This document shows positions 54,456 to 63,397 of a DNA stretch of 64,000 nt, one piece after another. The notes beneath the pieces are model-generated. The model saw only the letters and a program-made list of their open reading frames with translations. It did no database searches and was not told the origin of the DNA. Made by a program: the position numbers and the translations under genes. This DNA comes from JAIRVZ01 sp031553415 (lineage in GTDB: Bacteria > Bacteroidota > Bacteroidia > Bacteroidales > Azobacteroidaceae), in NCBI GenBank assembly GCA_031553415.1, contig JAVBLO010000013.1, positions 1 through 64,000 of the forward strand, in the 5' to 3' direction. Within the stretch, counting starts at the first letter, position 1. Every line of letters starts with the position of its first letter.

Positions 54456-55133
54456 ATGAACGATTTCAGAAAATATGCTACAAAGCATTTAGGAATTAAT
54501 AGCCTTGCGTTGGATCAGTATATTACTTCACATAGCAATATGACGCCACAGGGTTCCTTGAGTCCCTATATATTGGAAGAAAGACAATTGAATGTGACTC
54601 AGATGGATGTATTTTCCCGCTTGATGATGGACCGCATCATTTTCCTGGGAACCCAAATTGATGATTTTACAGCTAATACAGTTCAGGCTCAATTATTATA
54701 CCTTGATTCTTCTGATCCGGGTAAGGATATTTCTATTTATATCAACTCTCCGGGAGGTTCTGTATATGCTGGTTACGGAATATATGATACGATGCAGTTT
54801 ATTTCCAGTAAGGTGTCTACAATCTGTACAGGTATGGCGGCATCGATGGCAGCCGTTTTGTTAGTTGCCGGAGAAAATGGAAAAAGACATGCTCTGAAAC
54901 ACTCGCGTGTGATGATTCACCAACCGCTTGGAGGCGCTCAGGGGCAAGCTTCTGATATTGAAATCACTGCACGTGAAATATTGAAAATAAAACAAGAGAT
55001 ATACACAATTATTTCCGAACACTCAGGACAACCTTACGAAAAAGTGTTGCAGGATGGAGATCGCGACTTCTGGATGAATGCTGAAGAAGCAAAAGCATAC
55101 GGAATGATTGACAGTATATTCACTAAAAAATAA
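54456..55133 (+). CDS. clpP: ATP-dependent Clp protease proteolytic subunit
   Basis: 225 residues. Catalytic triad is visible: Ser130 (GMAASMAAV), His155 (VMIHQPLGG) and Asp204 (DRDFWM). The oxyanion-loop NSPGGSVYAG is intact. An N-terminal extension of about 30 residues precedes the core, usual in Bacteroidota, and may be processed. It assembles as two heptamers and works with ClpX encoded 92 bases downstream. Confidence 0.97.
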   Translation: MNDFRKYATKHLGINSLALDQYITSHSNMTPQGSLSPYILEERQLNVTQMDVFSRLMMDRIIFLGTQIDDFTANTVQAQLLYLDSSDPGKDISIYINSPGGSVYAGYGIYDTMQFISSKVSTICTGMAASMAAVLLVAGENGKRHALKHSRVMIHQPLGGAQGQASDIEITAREILKIKQEIYTIISEHSGQPYEKVLQDGDRDFWMNAEEAKAYGMIDSIFTKK

Positions 55134-55146
55134 CTAAGAATAAATA

Positions 55147-55220
55147 AGAAGTTAGAAGTGGGAAGCTAGAAGTAAGAATTAAATCTGCTTCTCACTTCTC
55201 ATTCCTTACTTCTCACTTCT
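55147..55220. repeat. Word hairpin 9 between clpP and clpX (AGAAGTT type)
   Basis: Left arm AGAAGTTAGAAGTGGGAAGC and onward (55147-55178) pairs with CTTCTCACTTCTCATTCC-type words (55188-55220) at about 24 of 32 positions. It ends five bases before ATG 55226. The arm word is the same as in the tig-clpP gap. Confidence 0.75.
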
Positions 55221-55225
55221 CCAAC

Positions 55226-56470
55226 ATGGCTAAATCGACAAAAGAATATTGCAGTTTCTGTGGCAAGCCCAACTCTGAGGCTTCCCTTTTAATAACAGGA
55301 TTGCATGGAAATATCTGTGAAACCTGTGCGGAACAAGCTTATCTTATTGTACAGGAATCCAAACCTCAATCGAAAAATAAGAAAGACGAAAAATTTAATA
55401 TTTCCAGGAATGATTTGCCAAAGCCTGTTGAAATAAAGGAATTTCTTGATCAATATGTAATTGGGCAGGAAGATGCCAAACGTTATTTATCCGTTTCTGT
55501 TTACAACCATTACAAACGCTTGATGCAAAAAGTGACAAAAGATGATGTGGAAATTGAAAAGTCAAACATCATCATGGTTGGCTCAACAGGCACGGGAAAA
55601 ACACTTCTGGCCAAGACAATCGCCCGACTGTTAAAAGTACCCTTTACTATCGTAGACGCAACTGTTCTGACAGAAGCCGGGTATGTGGGAGAAGACATTG
55701 AAAGTATTCTCACAAGATTGTTGCAGGTTGCTGATTACAATGTTGAGGCTGCACAACGAGGCATTGTCTTCATAGATGAAATAGATAAAATAGCCAGAAA
55801 AAGTGATAATCCTTCCATTACCCGTGATGTTAGCGGAGAAGGAGTTCAACAAGGATTATTGAAATTGCTGGAAGGATCGGTGGTGAATGTTCCGCCACAA
55901 GGAGGACGTAAACATCCCGACCAGAAAATGATAGCTGTCGATACTAAAAACATACTTTTTATTTGCGGAGGCGCTTTCGATGGTATTGAAAAGAAAATTG
56001 CCCAACGTTTGAATACAAAGGTAGTCGGATACTCAGCGAGCCAGAGTATTACTAATATCGATAAAGAAAATTTACTTCAATACATCACTCCGCAGGATTT
56101 AAAATCTTTTGGATTGATTCCTGAAATAATTGGCCGGTTACCCATTCTGACATACTTAAATCCTCTTGACAGGAAAACCTTAAGAAGTATATTGACAGAA
56201 CCTAAAAATTCCATTATTAAACAATACAAGAAAATTTTTGAAATGGACGATGTGAAACTGAGTTTTGATGAAGGTGTTTATAACTATATAGTTGATAAAG
56301 CTATTGAGTATAAGCTTGGTGCACGCGGACTTAGGTCTATTTCGGAAGATATAATGATAGATGCGATGTTCCATTTCCCATCCACAGGAGAAAAAGTACT
56401 GAATATTAATTTGGAATATGCCCGGGAAAGAGTGGAGAAGTCGGAAGCCAAACGTCTAAGTGTTGCATAA
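55226..56470 (+). CDS. clpX: ATP-dependent Clp protease ATP-binding subunit
   Basis: 414 residues. The zinc domain has Cys9, Cys12, Cys31 and Cys34. The AAA+ module shows Walker A GSTGTGKT, Walker B IVFIDEIDKIA, the pore-loop TEAGYVGEDIES and sensor region SGEGVQQGLLKLLEG. It unfolds substrates and feeds ClpP. Follows clpP directly. No defect seen. Confidence 0.97.
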   Translation: MAKSTKEYCSFCGKPNSEASLLITGLHGNICETCAEQAYLIVQESKPQSKNKKDEKFNISRNDLPKPVEIKEFLDQYVIGQEDAKRYLSVSVYNHYKRLMQKVTKDDVEIEKSNIIMVGSTGTGKTLLAKTIARLLKVPFTIVDATVLTEAGYVGEDIESILTRLLQVADYNVEAAQRGIVFIDEIDKIARKSDNPSITRDVSGEGVQQGLLKLLEGSVVNVPPQGGRKHPDQKMIAVDTKNILFICGGAFDGIEKKIAQRLNTKVVGYSASQSITNIDKENLLQYITPQDLKSFGLIPEIIGRLPILTYLNPLDRKTLRSILTEPKNSIIKQYKKIFEMDDVKLSFDEGVYNYIVDKAIEYKLGARGLRSISEDIMIDAMFHFPSTGEKVLNINLEYARERVEKSEAKRLSVA

Positions 56471-56499
56471 AATTTTTGTCGTAAAAAAAGTGGCTGATA

Positions 56500-56532
56500 T
56501 TTGTTTTTTAAAAAACAAATCATATATCTTTG
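56500..56532 (+). promoter_or_regulatory. recQ promoter
   Basis: TTTG (56500-56503), 21 bases, then perfect TATCTTTG (56525-56532). The spacer contains the palindrome TTTGTTTTTTAAAAAACAAA (56500-56519), which could also serve as the clpX transcript end. Confidence 0.7.
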
Positions 56533-56569
56533 TTGTGAAAGAAAAGATAGGAGTCATTAAATATTAAAC

Positions 56570-58756
56570 ATGGCAAAAAAAGACTTATTAATAGATGAAC
56601 TAAAAAAACACTTTGGCTTTGACACTTTTAAGGGTAATCAGGAAGCGGTAATCAGGAATGTATTGGCAGGAAAAGACACATTTGTCCTCATGCCTACGGG
56701 TGGAGGGAAGTCATTGTGTTACCAGCTGCCTTCTCTGATGATGGAAGGAACTGCAATCGTAATCTCTCCCCTTATTGCATTGATGAAGAATCAGGTGGAT
56801 GCTATGCGCAATTTCAGTGAAGAAAATGGCGTAGCCCATTTTTTAAACTCTTCACTAAATAAATCTGCCATAGAACACGTTAAAGCTGATATTCTGGCAG
56901 GAAAAACCAAATTGCTGTATGTTGCACCGGAATCTTTAACTAAAGAAGAAAACATAGACTTTTTACGACAGGTAAATGTATCTTTTTATGCAGTGGATGA
57001 AGCTCACTGTATTTCCGAGTGGGGGCACGATTTTCGCCCTGAATACAGGAGGATTCGGCCGATAATTAATGAAATAGCCAAGCGACCGATTATTGCGCTT
57101 ACGGCAACTGCCACTCCCAAAGTACAACATGATATACAGAAAAACTTGGGGATGATGGATTCTGTTGTGTTCAAATCATCATTTAACAGGTCGAATTTAT
57201 ACTATGAAGTACGTCAGAAAACAAATGACGTAGATAAAGATATTGTCAAATTTATAAAATCACAGCAAGGTAAATCTGGTATAATCTATTGTCTTTCCCG
57301 CAAAAAAGTAGAAGATTTTGCAGAAATATTAAAGACCAATGGAATTAATGCACTGGCTTACCATGCCGGAATGGATTCTCAAACCAGAAGCGGCAATCAG
57401 GATGCCTTTTTAATGGAATCGGTAGACGTTATTGTTGCTACAATTGCTTTTGGGATGGGGATTGACAAGCCGGATGTGCGTTATGTTATCCACTATGATA
57501 TTCCCAAAAGTTTGGAAGGATATTATCAGGAAACTGGTCGTGCAGGAAGAGATGGAGGAGAAGGAAAATGTATTGTCTTTTATGTCAATAAAGACTTACA
57601 GAAATTGGAGAAGTTCATGCAGGGCAAGCCTGTATCGGAGCAGGAAATAGGTAAACAGTTACTGGAAGAAACCCGGGCTTATGCAGAATCTTCTGTTTGC
57701 CGGAGAAGAGCCCTGTTACATTATTTCGGAGAAGAATATCAAGATGAAAATTGTGGAAATTGTGATAATTGTTTAAACCCTAAAAAACAAGTGGAAGCGA
57801 AAGAATTACTCGTTACGGTGCTGGAAACCGTTGATACCCTTAAAGACAAATTTAAAGCCGATCATGTGATTAATATCCTTTTAGGAAAGGAAACATCTGA
57901 AATCTCGGCTTATGAACATCAGGATTTGGATATGTTCGGTACCGGAACAGACGAAGACGAACAAACATGGAATACCGTCATCCGGCAGGCGATGTTGGCT
58001 GGATACCTGGATAAAGATATTGAAAATTACGGTTTGTTGAAATTGACAAAATCCGGACGGGAATATTTGAAGAATCCTACTTCTTTTAAAATTACGAAAG
58101 ATAACGAATTTGAAGAAGAAGAAAATGTAGATGAAGCCCCGATGCGTGGAGGTGGCGCTGCTTGTGTAGACCCTGTGCTGTTTTCTATTATGAAAGATTT
58201 GCGCAAAAAGCTGGCTAAAAAGTTAGATGTTCCTCCATACGTTATTTTTCAGGATCCTTCTTTGGAAGCTATGGCTACAAATTATCCGGTAACTATAGAC
58301 GAGCTGCAGAATATTCCTGGAGTAGGAGCCGGAAAAGCCAAACGATACGGGAAAGAATTTGTAGAATTGATTAAACGGCACGTAGAAGAAAATGAAATCG
58401 AGCGTCCGGTTGATTTACGTGTCCGTACGGTTGCCAATAAGTCGAAAATGAAAGTCTACATCGTTCAAAGTATAGACCGCAAGGTGGCATTAGATGATAT
58501 TGCTGTTACCAAGGGGTTGGAGTTCAATGATTTACTTTCGGAAATTGAAGTGATTGTATATTCCGGAACTAAAATCAATATTGATTATTTCCTCAATGAA
58601 GTAATTGACGAAGAACATATTGAAGATATTTACCAATATTTCAAAGAATCGGAGACTGACGATTTGGAAGAGGCTATCAACGAATTAGGAAACACTTATA
58701 CGGAAGAAGAAATCAGGTTGATACGCATCAAATTTATTTCGGAAATGGCGAATTAA
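56570..58756 (+). CDS. recQ: ATP-dependent DNA helicase RecQ
   Basis: 728 residues. Superfamily 2 helicase motifs: MPTGGGKSLCYQLP (41-54), AVDEAHCISEWGHDFRPEY, ALTATATPKV and YYQETGRAGRDG. The RQC zinc cluster (CRRRALLHYFGEEY, then CGNCDNC) and an HRDC domain (about 535-610, YPVTIDELQNIPGVG) are present. A C-terminal acidic region (about 620-728) is longer than in E. coli RecQ, as in other members of this phylum. It unwinds DNA in recombination and fork repair. Confidence 0.95.
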   Translation: MAKKDLLIDELKKHFGFDTFKGNQEAVIRNVLAGKDTFVLMPTGGGKSLCYQLPSLMMEGTAIVISPLIALMKNQVDAMRNFSEENGVAHFLNSSLNKSAIEHVKADILAGKTKLLYVAPESLTKEENIDFLRQVNVSFYAVDEAHCISEWGHDFRPEYRRIRPIINEIAKRPIIALTATATPKVQHDIQKNLGMMDSVVFKSSFNRSNLYYEVRQKTNDVDKDIVKFIKSQQGKSGIIYCLSRKKVEDFAEILKTNGINALAYHAGMDSQTRSGNQDAFLMESVDVIVATIAFGMGIDKPDVRYVIHYDIPKSLEGYYQETGRAGRDGGEGKCIVFYVNKDLQKLEKFMQGKPVSEQEIGKQLLEETRAYAESSVCRRRALLHYFGEEYQDENCGNCDNCLNPKKQVEAKELLVTVLETVDTLKDKFKADHVINILLGKETSEISAYEHQDLDMFGTGTDEDEQTWNTVIRQAMLAGYLDKDIENYGLLKLTKSGREYLKNPTSFKITKDNEFEEEENVDEAPMRGGGAACVDPVLFSIMKDLRKKLAKKLDVPPYVIFQDPSLEAMATNYPVTIDELQNIPGVGAGKAKRYGKEFVELIKRHVEENEIERPVDLRVRTVANKSKMKVYIVQSIDRKVALDDIAVTKGLEFNDLLSEIEVIVYSGTKINIDYFLNEVIDEEHIEDIYQYFKESETDDLEEAINELGNTYTEEEIRLIRIKFISEMAN

Positions 58757-58771
58757 TATAAAGATATTTAT

Positions 58772-58842
58772 TTTCACCACAGAGGCATGGAGAACATAGA
58801 GAAAAATAAATTCTCCATGTTCTCCATGCCTCTGTGGTGAAA
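58772..58842. repeat. Word hairpin 10 between recQ and fabI (CACCACAGAGGCA type)
   Basis: Arms 58772-58803 and 58811-58842 pair at 31 of 32 positions with a 7-base loop. The arm contains TTTCACCACAGAGGCATGGA and the word GGAGAACAT. It starts 15 bases after the recQ stop and lies just upstream of the fabI promoter, so it probably ends recQ transcription. Confidence 0.9.
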
Positions 58843-58863
58843 GTTCTTTTTTTTATTAATTTG

Positions 58864-58894
58864 ATTGCAGTATTGCACAAAAACATTACTTTTG
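58864..58894 (+). promoter_or_regulatory. fabI promoter
   Basis: ATTG (58864-58867), a 19-base spacer, then perfect TACTTTTG (58887-58894). The start codon is 22 bases further on, so the leader is short. Confidence 0.75.
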
Positions 58895-58916
58895 TGCCGA
58901 AATTAACAAAATAATT

Positions 58917-59774
58917 ATGGCTTATAATTTATTAAAAGGCAAAAGAGGAATTATTTTCGGAGCGCTCAACGACATGTCTATTGCATGGAAAGTGGCTGAA
59001 AGGGCAGTGGAAGAAGGAGCAGTAATCACATTGTCCAATACTCCTGTCGCAGTAAGGATGGGAGAAGTTGCAGCCCTTGGAGAAAAATTAAATGCAGAAA
59101 TCATTCCTGCTGATGCTTCCAATGTAGAAGACCTGGAAATGGTATTTTCCAAATCAATGGAGATATTAGGTGGAAAAATCGATTTTGTTTTACATTCAAT
59201 CGGTATGTCACCTAATGTTCGCAAAAAGAAAACGTACGATGATTTGGATTACGATTTATTGGAAAAAACATTAGACGTATCTGCGATTTCATTTCATAAA
59301 ATGATGCAGGTTGCGAAAAAAATGGATGCTATATCAGAAGGCGGTTCTATTTTAGCGCTTTCTTATGTTGCCGCCCAACGTACATTCTTCGGATATAACG
59401 ATATGGCAGATGCCAAGTCTCTGCTTGAATCCATAGCGAGAAGTTTCGGTTATATTTATGGACGTGAAAAAGGGGTGAGAGTGAATACAATTTCCCAATC
59501 TCCTACTATGACAACTGCCGGAAGTGGTGTGAAAGGCATAAATGATTTATTGGACTTTTCCGAAAAGATGTCGCCTCTTGGTAATGCATCGGCCGACGAA
59601 TGTGCTGATTATTGTATAGTAATGTTCTCAGACCTGACTCGTAAAGTTACGATGCAAAACTTATTTAACGATGGAGGGTTCTCCAGTATGGGTATGAGTT
59701 TGCGTGCAATGAATCAATACAGCAAGAGTCTGGATGAATTCAAAGACGAATCAGGAAAAATTATTTACGGATAA
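58917..59774 (+). CDS. fabI: Enoyl-[acyl-carrier-protein] reductase (NADH)
   Basis: 285 residues of the SDR fold. It reduces enoyl-ACP in the last step of fatty-acid elongation. The cofactor loop is GALNDMSIAW; active-site residues are Tyr150 (LALSYVAAQ) and the Tyr160-x6-Lys167 pair (GYNDMADAKS). The substrate loop SQSPTMTTAGSGVKG is typical of FabI. It is followed after 24 bases by a Sua5/YrdC gene on the same strand. Confidence 0.95.
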   Translation: MAYNLLKGKRGIIFGALNDMSIAWKVAERAVEEGAVITLSNTPVAVRMGEVAALGEKLNAEIIPADASNVEDLEMVFSKSMEILGGKIDFVLHSIGMSPNVRKKKTYDDLDYDLLEKTLDVSAISFHKMMQVAKKMDAISEGGSILALSYVAAQRTFFGYNDMADAKSLLESIARSFGYIYGREKGVRVNTISQSPTMTTAGSGVKGINDLLDFSEKMSPLGNASADECADYCIVMFSDLTRKVTMQNLFNDGGFSSMGMSLRAMNQYSKSLDEFKDESGKIIYG

Positions 59775-59798
59775 AATATAAATTGAGAATTGTCAATT

Positions 59799-60407
59799 AT
59801 GTTAGTAAAGCTCTACGAACAAAACACCAACATCCGGGAAATAGAAAAAATTGTCCGGATGTTGCAAGACGGCGGGATTGTTATATACCCTACCGATACC
59901 GTTTATGCAATGGGGTGTGATGCCTTGAATATCAGGGCTGTGGAGAAAATTTGCAAATTGAAAAATATCAATCCTCAAAAAACCAACCTTTCTATTATCT
60001 GTTATGATTTGAGCAATATCAGTGAATACGCCAAAGTTGATAACACAACTTTCAAGTTGATGAAGAAAAACCTTCCCGGTCCGTTTACTTTTATATTGAA
60101 TGCAACAAACAATCTTCCTAAGATATATAAAAACAGGAAAGAAGTAGGCATACGTATCCCCGATAACGATATAATCCGTACTATAGTTAAAGAACTCGGA
60201 AATCCGGTTTTAACAACATCTATTCATGACGATGATGAAATCCTGGAATATTCGACGGATCCGGAACTGATTCATGAAAAATATGAAAATATTGTAGATG
60301 TAGTTATTGATGGCGGTTATGGAGAACTGGAGCCTTCAACGATTGTTGATTGTACTGAAGGAGAATTTGAAATTGTTCGCCAAGGTAAGGGAATTTTGCA
60401 GGAATAA
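59799..60407 (+). CDS. Sua5/YciO/YrdC-type threonylcarbamoyl-AMP synthase
   Basis: About 202 residues from ATG 59799 (MLVKLYEQNTNI); a TTG three codons earlier is less likely. YrdC fold: GIVIYPTDTVYAMGCD, then LKNINPQKTNLSIICYDLS, KKNLPGPFTFIL and GIRIPDN. It makes threonylcarbamoyl-AMP for the t6A37 modification of tRNA, in the short YrdC/TsaC-like form without a Sua5 C-terminal domain. YciO-like paralogues share the fold, so the exact member is not certain. Follows fabI closely. Confidence 0.85.
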   Translation: MLVKLYEQNTNIREIEKIVRMLQDGGIVIYPTDTVYAMGCDALNIRAVEKICKLKNINPQKTNLSIICYDLSNISEYAKVDNTTFKLMKKNLPGPFTFILNATNNLPKIYKNRKEVGIRIPDNDIIRTIVKELGNPVLTTSIHDDDEILEYSTDPELIHEKYENIVDVVIDGGYGELEPSTIVDCTEGEFEIVRQGKGILQE

Positions 60408-60423
60408 TTTTTGAAATGAAAAA

Positions 60424-60452
60424 AAGAAGCTATCTACCACAGACAGCTTCTT
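60424..60452. terminator. Bidirectional terminator between the Sua5/YrdC gene and tpx
   Basis: AAGAAGCTATC (60424-60434) pairs with GACAGCTTCTT (60442-60452) with one mismatch around a 7-base loop. It lies 17 bases past the plus-strand stop and 60 bases past the minus-strand tpx stop. Confidence 0.65.
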
Positions 60453-60511
60453 CCATCACTAACCTTTAACTTTAACAAAATGAAAAACAAAAACTACTCT
60501 TTTTTTTCTTT

Positions 60512-61012
60512 TTACTTTAAAAAACTAATTACCTTTTCATAATTTGGCTCTGTAGTTATTTCGGGAACTAATTCCGTATATGAAATTTTACCATTTTCAT
60601 CTATTGCAACAACTGCCCTTGCTAACAAACCTTTTAAAGTACCATTTGTCATTAAAACGCCATAATTTCTTTCGAAATCATTCGAACGGAAAACTGATAG
60701 AGGTATTACATTATCGATACCTTCAGTTGTACAAAAACGTGCATGTGCAAAGGGTAAATCTTTGGATATACACAAAACTACTGTGTTATCCATGTTGCTT
60801 GTCTCTTTATTGAATCTTCTGACAGAAGCGGCGCAGACACTTGTATCTAAACTTGGAAATATATTTAAGATAACCCTTTTCCCTTTTAATCCGGAAAGAG
60901 GTAATTCTGTTAAATCAGTTTTAACCAGACTGAATTCAGGAGCTGTTGTGCCTACTTGTGGTAGTGTTCCAATTGTATCTACAGGAGAACCTTTGAATGT
61001 TATTTTAGACAT
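60512..61012 (-). CDS. tpx: Thiol peroxidase
   Basis: 166 residues from ATG 61012 (MSKITFKGSPVDT); a reading two codons longer starts with TTG. The peroxidatic cysteine is Cys60 in PSLDTSVCA and the resolving cysteine is Cys94 in HARFC, as in atypical 2-Cys Tpx. It reduces hydroperoxides in the periplasm or cytoplasm with thioredoxin. Convergent with the Sua5/YrdC gene across a hairpin. Intact. Confidence 0.95.
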   Translation of the reverse strand: MSKITFKGSPVDTIGTLPQVGTTAPEFSLVKTDLTELPLSGLKGKRVILNIFPSLDTSVCAASVRRFNKETSNMDNTVVLCISKDLPFAHARFCTTEGIDNVIPLSVFRSNDFERNYGVLMTNGTLKGLLARAVVAIDENGKISYTELVPEITTEPNYEKVISFLK

Positions 61013-61094
61013 AATCAAAAACTAATCTAAGTTGATTTATGTACTTAAAACAACACTAAAGATAAAAGGTTTTGATATTAACTTTTATTAACCA

Positions 61095-62513
61095 TTAATA
61101 ATTTTCAAACAAATCAAATTCCATGATGATGGGTTCAACCTGAATATTCAATTGTTGTTTTTCCCTTTTCAAATCGAATGAAATAATATTGGTTGACAGC
61201 ATATTGATATAGGGTTCAAAGTTGAACAAATAAGAAAATACAGAACTATATTCCGGTTTTTTTATTTCTTCTTCAACCTTAGGATAAGAAAAAACGTCCC
61301 AGAACATACATTTATCATAACCATTTATATCTGTATATTTTGTTTTCTCATCACGAAAAGACATGGTTTGGTCAATGAAACGGCGGTAATTTGAGCTTAA
61401 TTTCTGAGGACTTCCCACAGTCTTGATTTCATTTATTTTCTGAATCATGTCACCCGCTTCAATTCCTGCCTGTGATGCAGGGGAAACTGGGTCGACATAA
61501 ATAATTTTCTGGAAATTATCCATGTCATAATTAATTCCTGTGTAATTGTATTTTTTCTTGAAGTAATGAAAACGGGCTTTTTCAAATGTTTGTGGATAGG
61601 GATATTGCATTAGCATCAGTGGTATATTAACATCCGCATAAATTTTAATAGGATATGCTCCTGCAAGAGATTCATTTGCGGTACATTCCCAAACTGTAAG
61701 AGGTTCTTTTTCCGCCAAATATTTAGGATCTGTAAAACGAATGGTAAAGGTAAGGAATTGCTCTGCATTCCTTTCGTGTATTAATGGGTTATAGTAGATG
61801 GGTAACTTATCAAACATTTTTGTATTGATGTTGTATCTCCATTCCAGAGGAAGTTTTTCTTTATTATCAGATAGAATGTAATCTTCATTTTTTCTGTAAG
61901 AATAAACAATAGATATATATAAATCCGGTTTAACAGCACTATAGATGAATCCCTTTTTTTCCAATACTGTTTTAATTAAATTGTTCAGATAATTATCAGT
62001 TCTGGGAGAATCTTTTTCAAAACCAAAGGTTTTATAATTCAGGAAGTTGATTTCCTGGTTTTGTTTTACAGTAGTTTTGAAAGGACATGCGAAAGTCCTT
62101 TCCTGTACATCTTCCAAACTATAAAAAGAAAAAGCCGAAATCATTTGTTTTTCATTGATAGCATCTAACAAATCACAATCTTTGGAGAAAGTTATTTCTT
62201 TATTTTTATATCCTATATTACTCACCGTCAATTTGATGAATTTTTCTTCCTGCAACATGGCTAAAATAGATTCGGAATAATGTCCTTCAACGGGAATTCC
62301 ACCTATCCGTTCAATAATGTCATTCATTTTCAATCCTGCTTTTGCAGCCGGAGAATCCATGTGGACAGATGTTACAACGGGTTTGGTATATCCCCAGTAA
62401 TAACGCTGGCTTGTTTCATAACTAAAACCTAACCTGCAGACATGAGCCTCGTTTTGACCAAAAGAAAGAAATGATAAGCAGAAAAGGGATGCTAAAAATA
62501 GAATACGTTTCAT
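61095..62513 (-). CDS. Exported protein with two PDZ domains and DUF4136-like middle
   Basis: 472 residues with a signal peptide (1-19, SFGQ). The first PDZ domain is at about 35-110 (VTSVHMDSPAAKAGLKMNDI with IGGIPVEG), the second at about 345-400 (IIYVDPVSPASQAGIEAGDM). Between them YKTFGFEKDSPRTDNYLNNL and KGFIYSAVKPDLYISIVYSY resemble the DUF4136 fold. No protease triad is present, so it is not an HtrA-type enzyme. A perfect minus-strand TACTTTTG box lies at 62535-62542. A periplasmic scaffold is plausible; the function is unknown. Confidence 0.65.
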   Translation of the reverse strand: MKRILFLASLFCLSFLSFGQNEAHVCRLGFSYETSQRYYWGYTKPVVTSVHMDSPAAKAGLKMNDIIERIGGIPVEGHYSESILAMLQEEKFIKLTVSNIGYKNKEITFSKDCDLLDAINEKQMISAFSFYSLEDVQERTFACPFKTTVKQNQEINFLNYKTFGFEKDSPRTDNYLNNLIKTVLEKKGFIYSAVKPDLYISIVYSYRKNEDYILSDNKEKLPLEWRYNINTKMFDKLPIYYNPLIHERNAEQFLTFTIRFTDPKYLAEKEPLTVWECTANESLAGAYPIKIYADVNIPLMLMQYPYPQTFEKARFHYFKKKYNYTGINYDMDNFQKIIYVDPVSPASQAGIEAGDMIQKINEIKTVGSPQKLSSNYRRFIDQTMSFRDEKTKYTDINGYDKCMFWDVFSYPKVEEEIKKPEYSSVFSYLFNFEPYINMLSTNIISFDLKREKQQLNIQVEPIIMEFDLFENY

Positions 62514-62600
62514 AAGAATGTAAAAAATATTTCACAAAAGTAAGCAAAAAACATTTTACACCATAATTTGTTATATCATAAACAAAATCAATCATAATTT

Positions 62601-63395
62601 ATGAAAGCAAAAAAGAATTTATGCAGGGCAAGCGCTATTGCCTTTTTTTCTATTATAATTTTATCAGGTATCAATATTTCTTTGAGAGCTGAAGAACAGA
62701 TGGAGGGTAGGGGAGCAGAGGCATTTCCGTATCCGTGGAAAAATTTTTCATTCATTCAGCCGCGTTTCGACAGGGTGAATTATGATGGTGATGGATATAT
62801 GAATAATTATGTTTTCAGGGGAGTACAGGTGTTTAATAATAGTTGGCATATGAGGTTGGATTTACCGTTAGCTAATACCAATCTCTCGGGAGAAAATGTT
62901 TTCGGACTTTCAGATATTGCAGTACGTTTGATGCATTCAACTGAAATTTATAAGCAGTTTTATTTATCTTATGGGGCAGAATTTGTATTTCCAACGGCCA
63001 CAGACGAAATGTTGGGCTCTGGAAAATGGCAAGCTCATCCCGAGATTGCAGGGATTTATTTTTTAGGTCAGCCTAATCATGTTATCGGTTCGGCTATCTT
63101 GGGTGTGGGTTACCAATTTGATTACGCCGGTGCTGGCGATCGTGCACACATCAGTTCATTTCATATTGCCCCCAATATAGATTATTGGGGAAAGAAATGG
63201 TATATAGGATATTATGCTACCTGGAAATATAATTTGAAGAATAAAGTATTTGATTTACCATTGGATATTGAGGCTGGTTATACATTCTATCCCGAATGGA
63301 CAATTGCTGCAGAATTTATACAGCCATTGGTAAATACAAAAAAGGTTGGATATGATAATGAAGTGGAAGTGAAAATCAGGTACATGATTCCATAA
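62601..63395 (+). CDS. Outer-membrane beta-barrel protein (transporter-like)
   Basis: 264 residues with a signal peptide (about 8-31, SLRAEE). The mature sequence alternates aromatic strands (RVNYDGDGYMNNYVFRGVQV, LSYGAEFVFPTATDEMLGSG) and ends in a VEVKIRYMIP strand. The pattern VFPTATD and a Gly-rich turn are shared with barrels of the MetA-pathway/neuromedin U-like group, like the gene at 644-1459. Substrate unknown. Its stop lies two bases from the stop of the convergent DUF4922 gene, leaving no room for a separate terminator. Confidence 0.65.
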   Translation: MKAKKNLCRASAIAFFSIIILSGINISLRAEEQMEGRGAEAFPYPWKNFSFIQPRFDRVNYDGDGYMNNYVFRGVQVFNNSWHMRLDLPLANTNLSGENVFGLSDIAVRLMHSTEIYKQFYLSYGAEFVFPTATDEMLGSGKWQAHPEIAGIYFLGQPNHVIGSAILGVGYQFDYAGAGDRAHISSFHIAPNIDYWGKKWYIGYYATWKYNLKNKVFDLPLDIEAGYTFYPEWTIAAEFIQPLVNTKKVGYDNEVEVKIRYMIP

Positions 63396-63397
63396 AA

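Noticed and set aside
60481..60543. 20-codon plus-strand frame (MKNKNYSFFSFYF) after the Sua5/YrdC gene
   Set aside because: It lies past a terminator hairpin and overlaps the end of tpx in antisense. No evidence of expression or conservation is visible.
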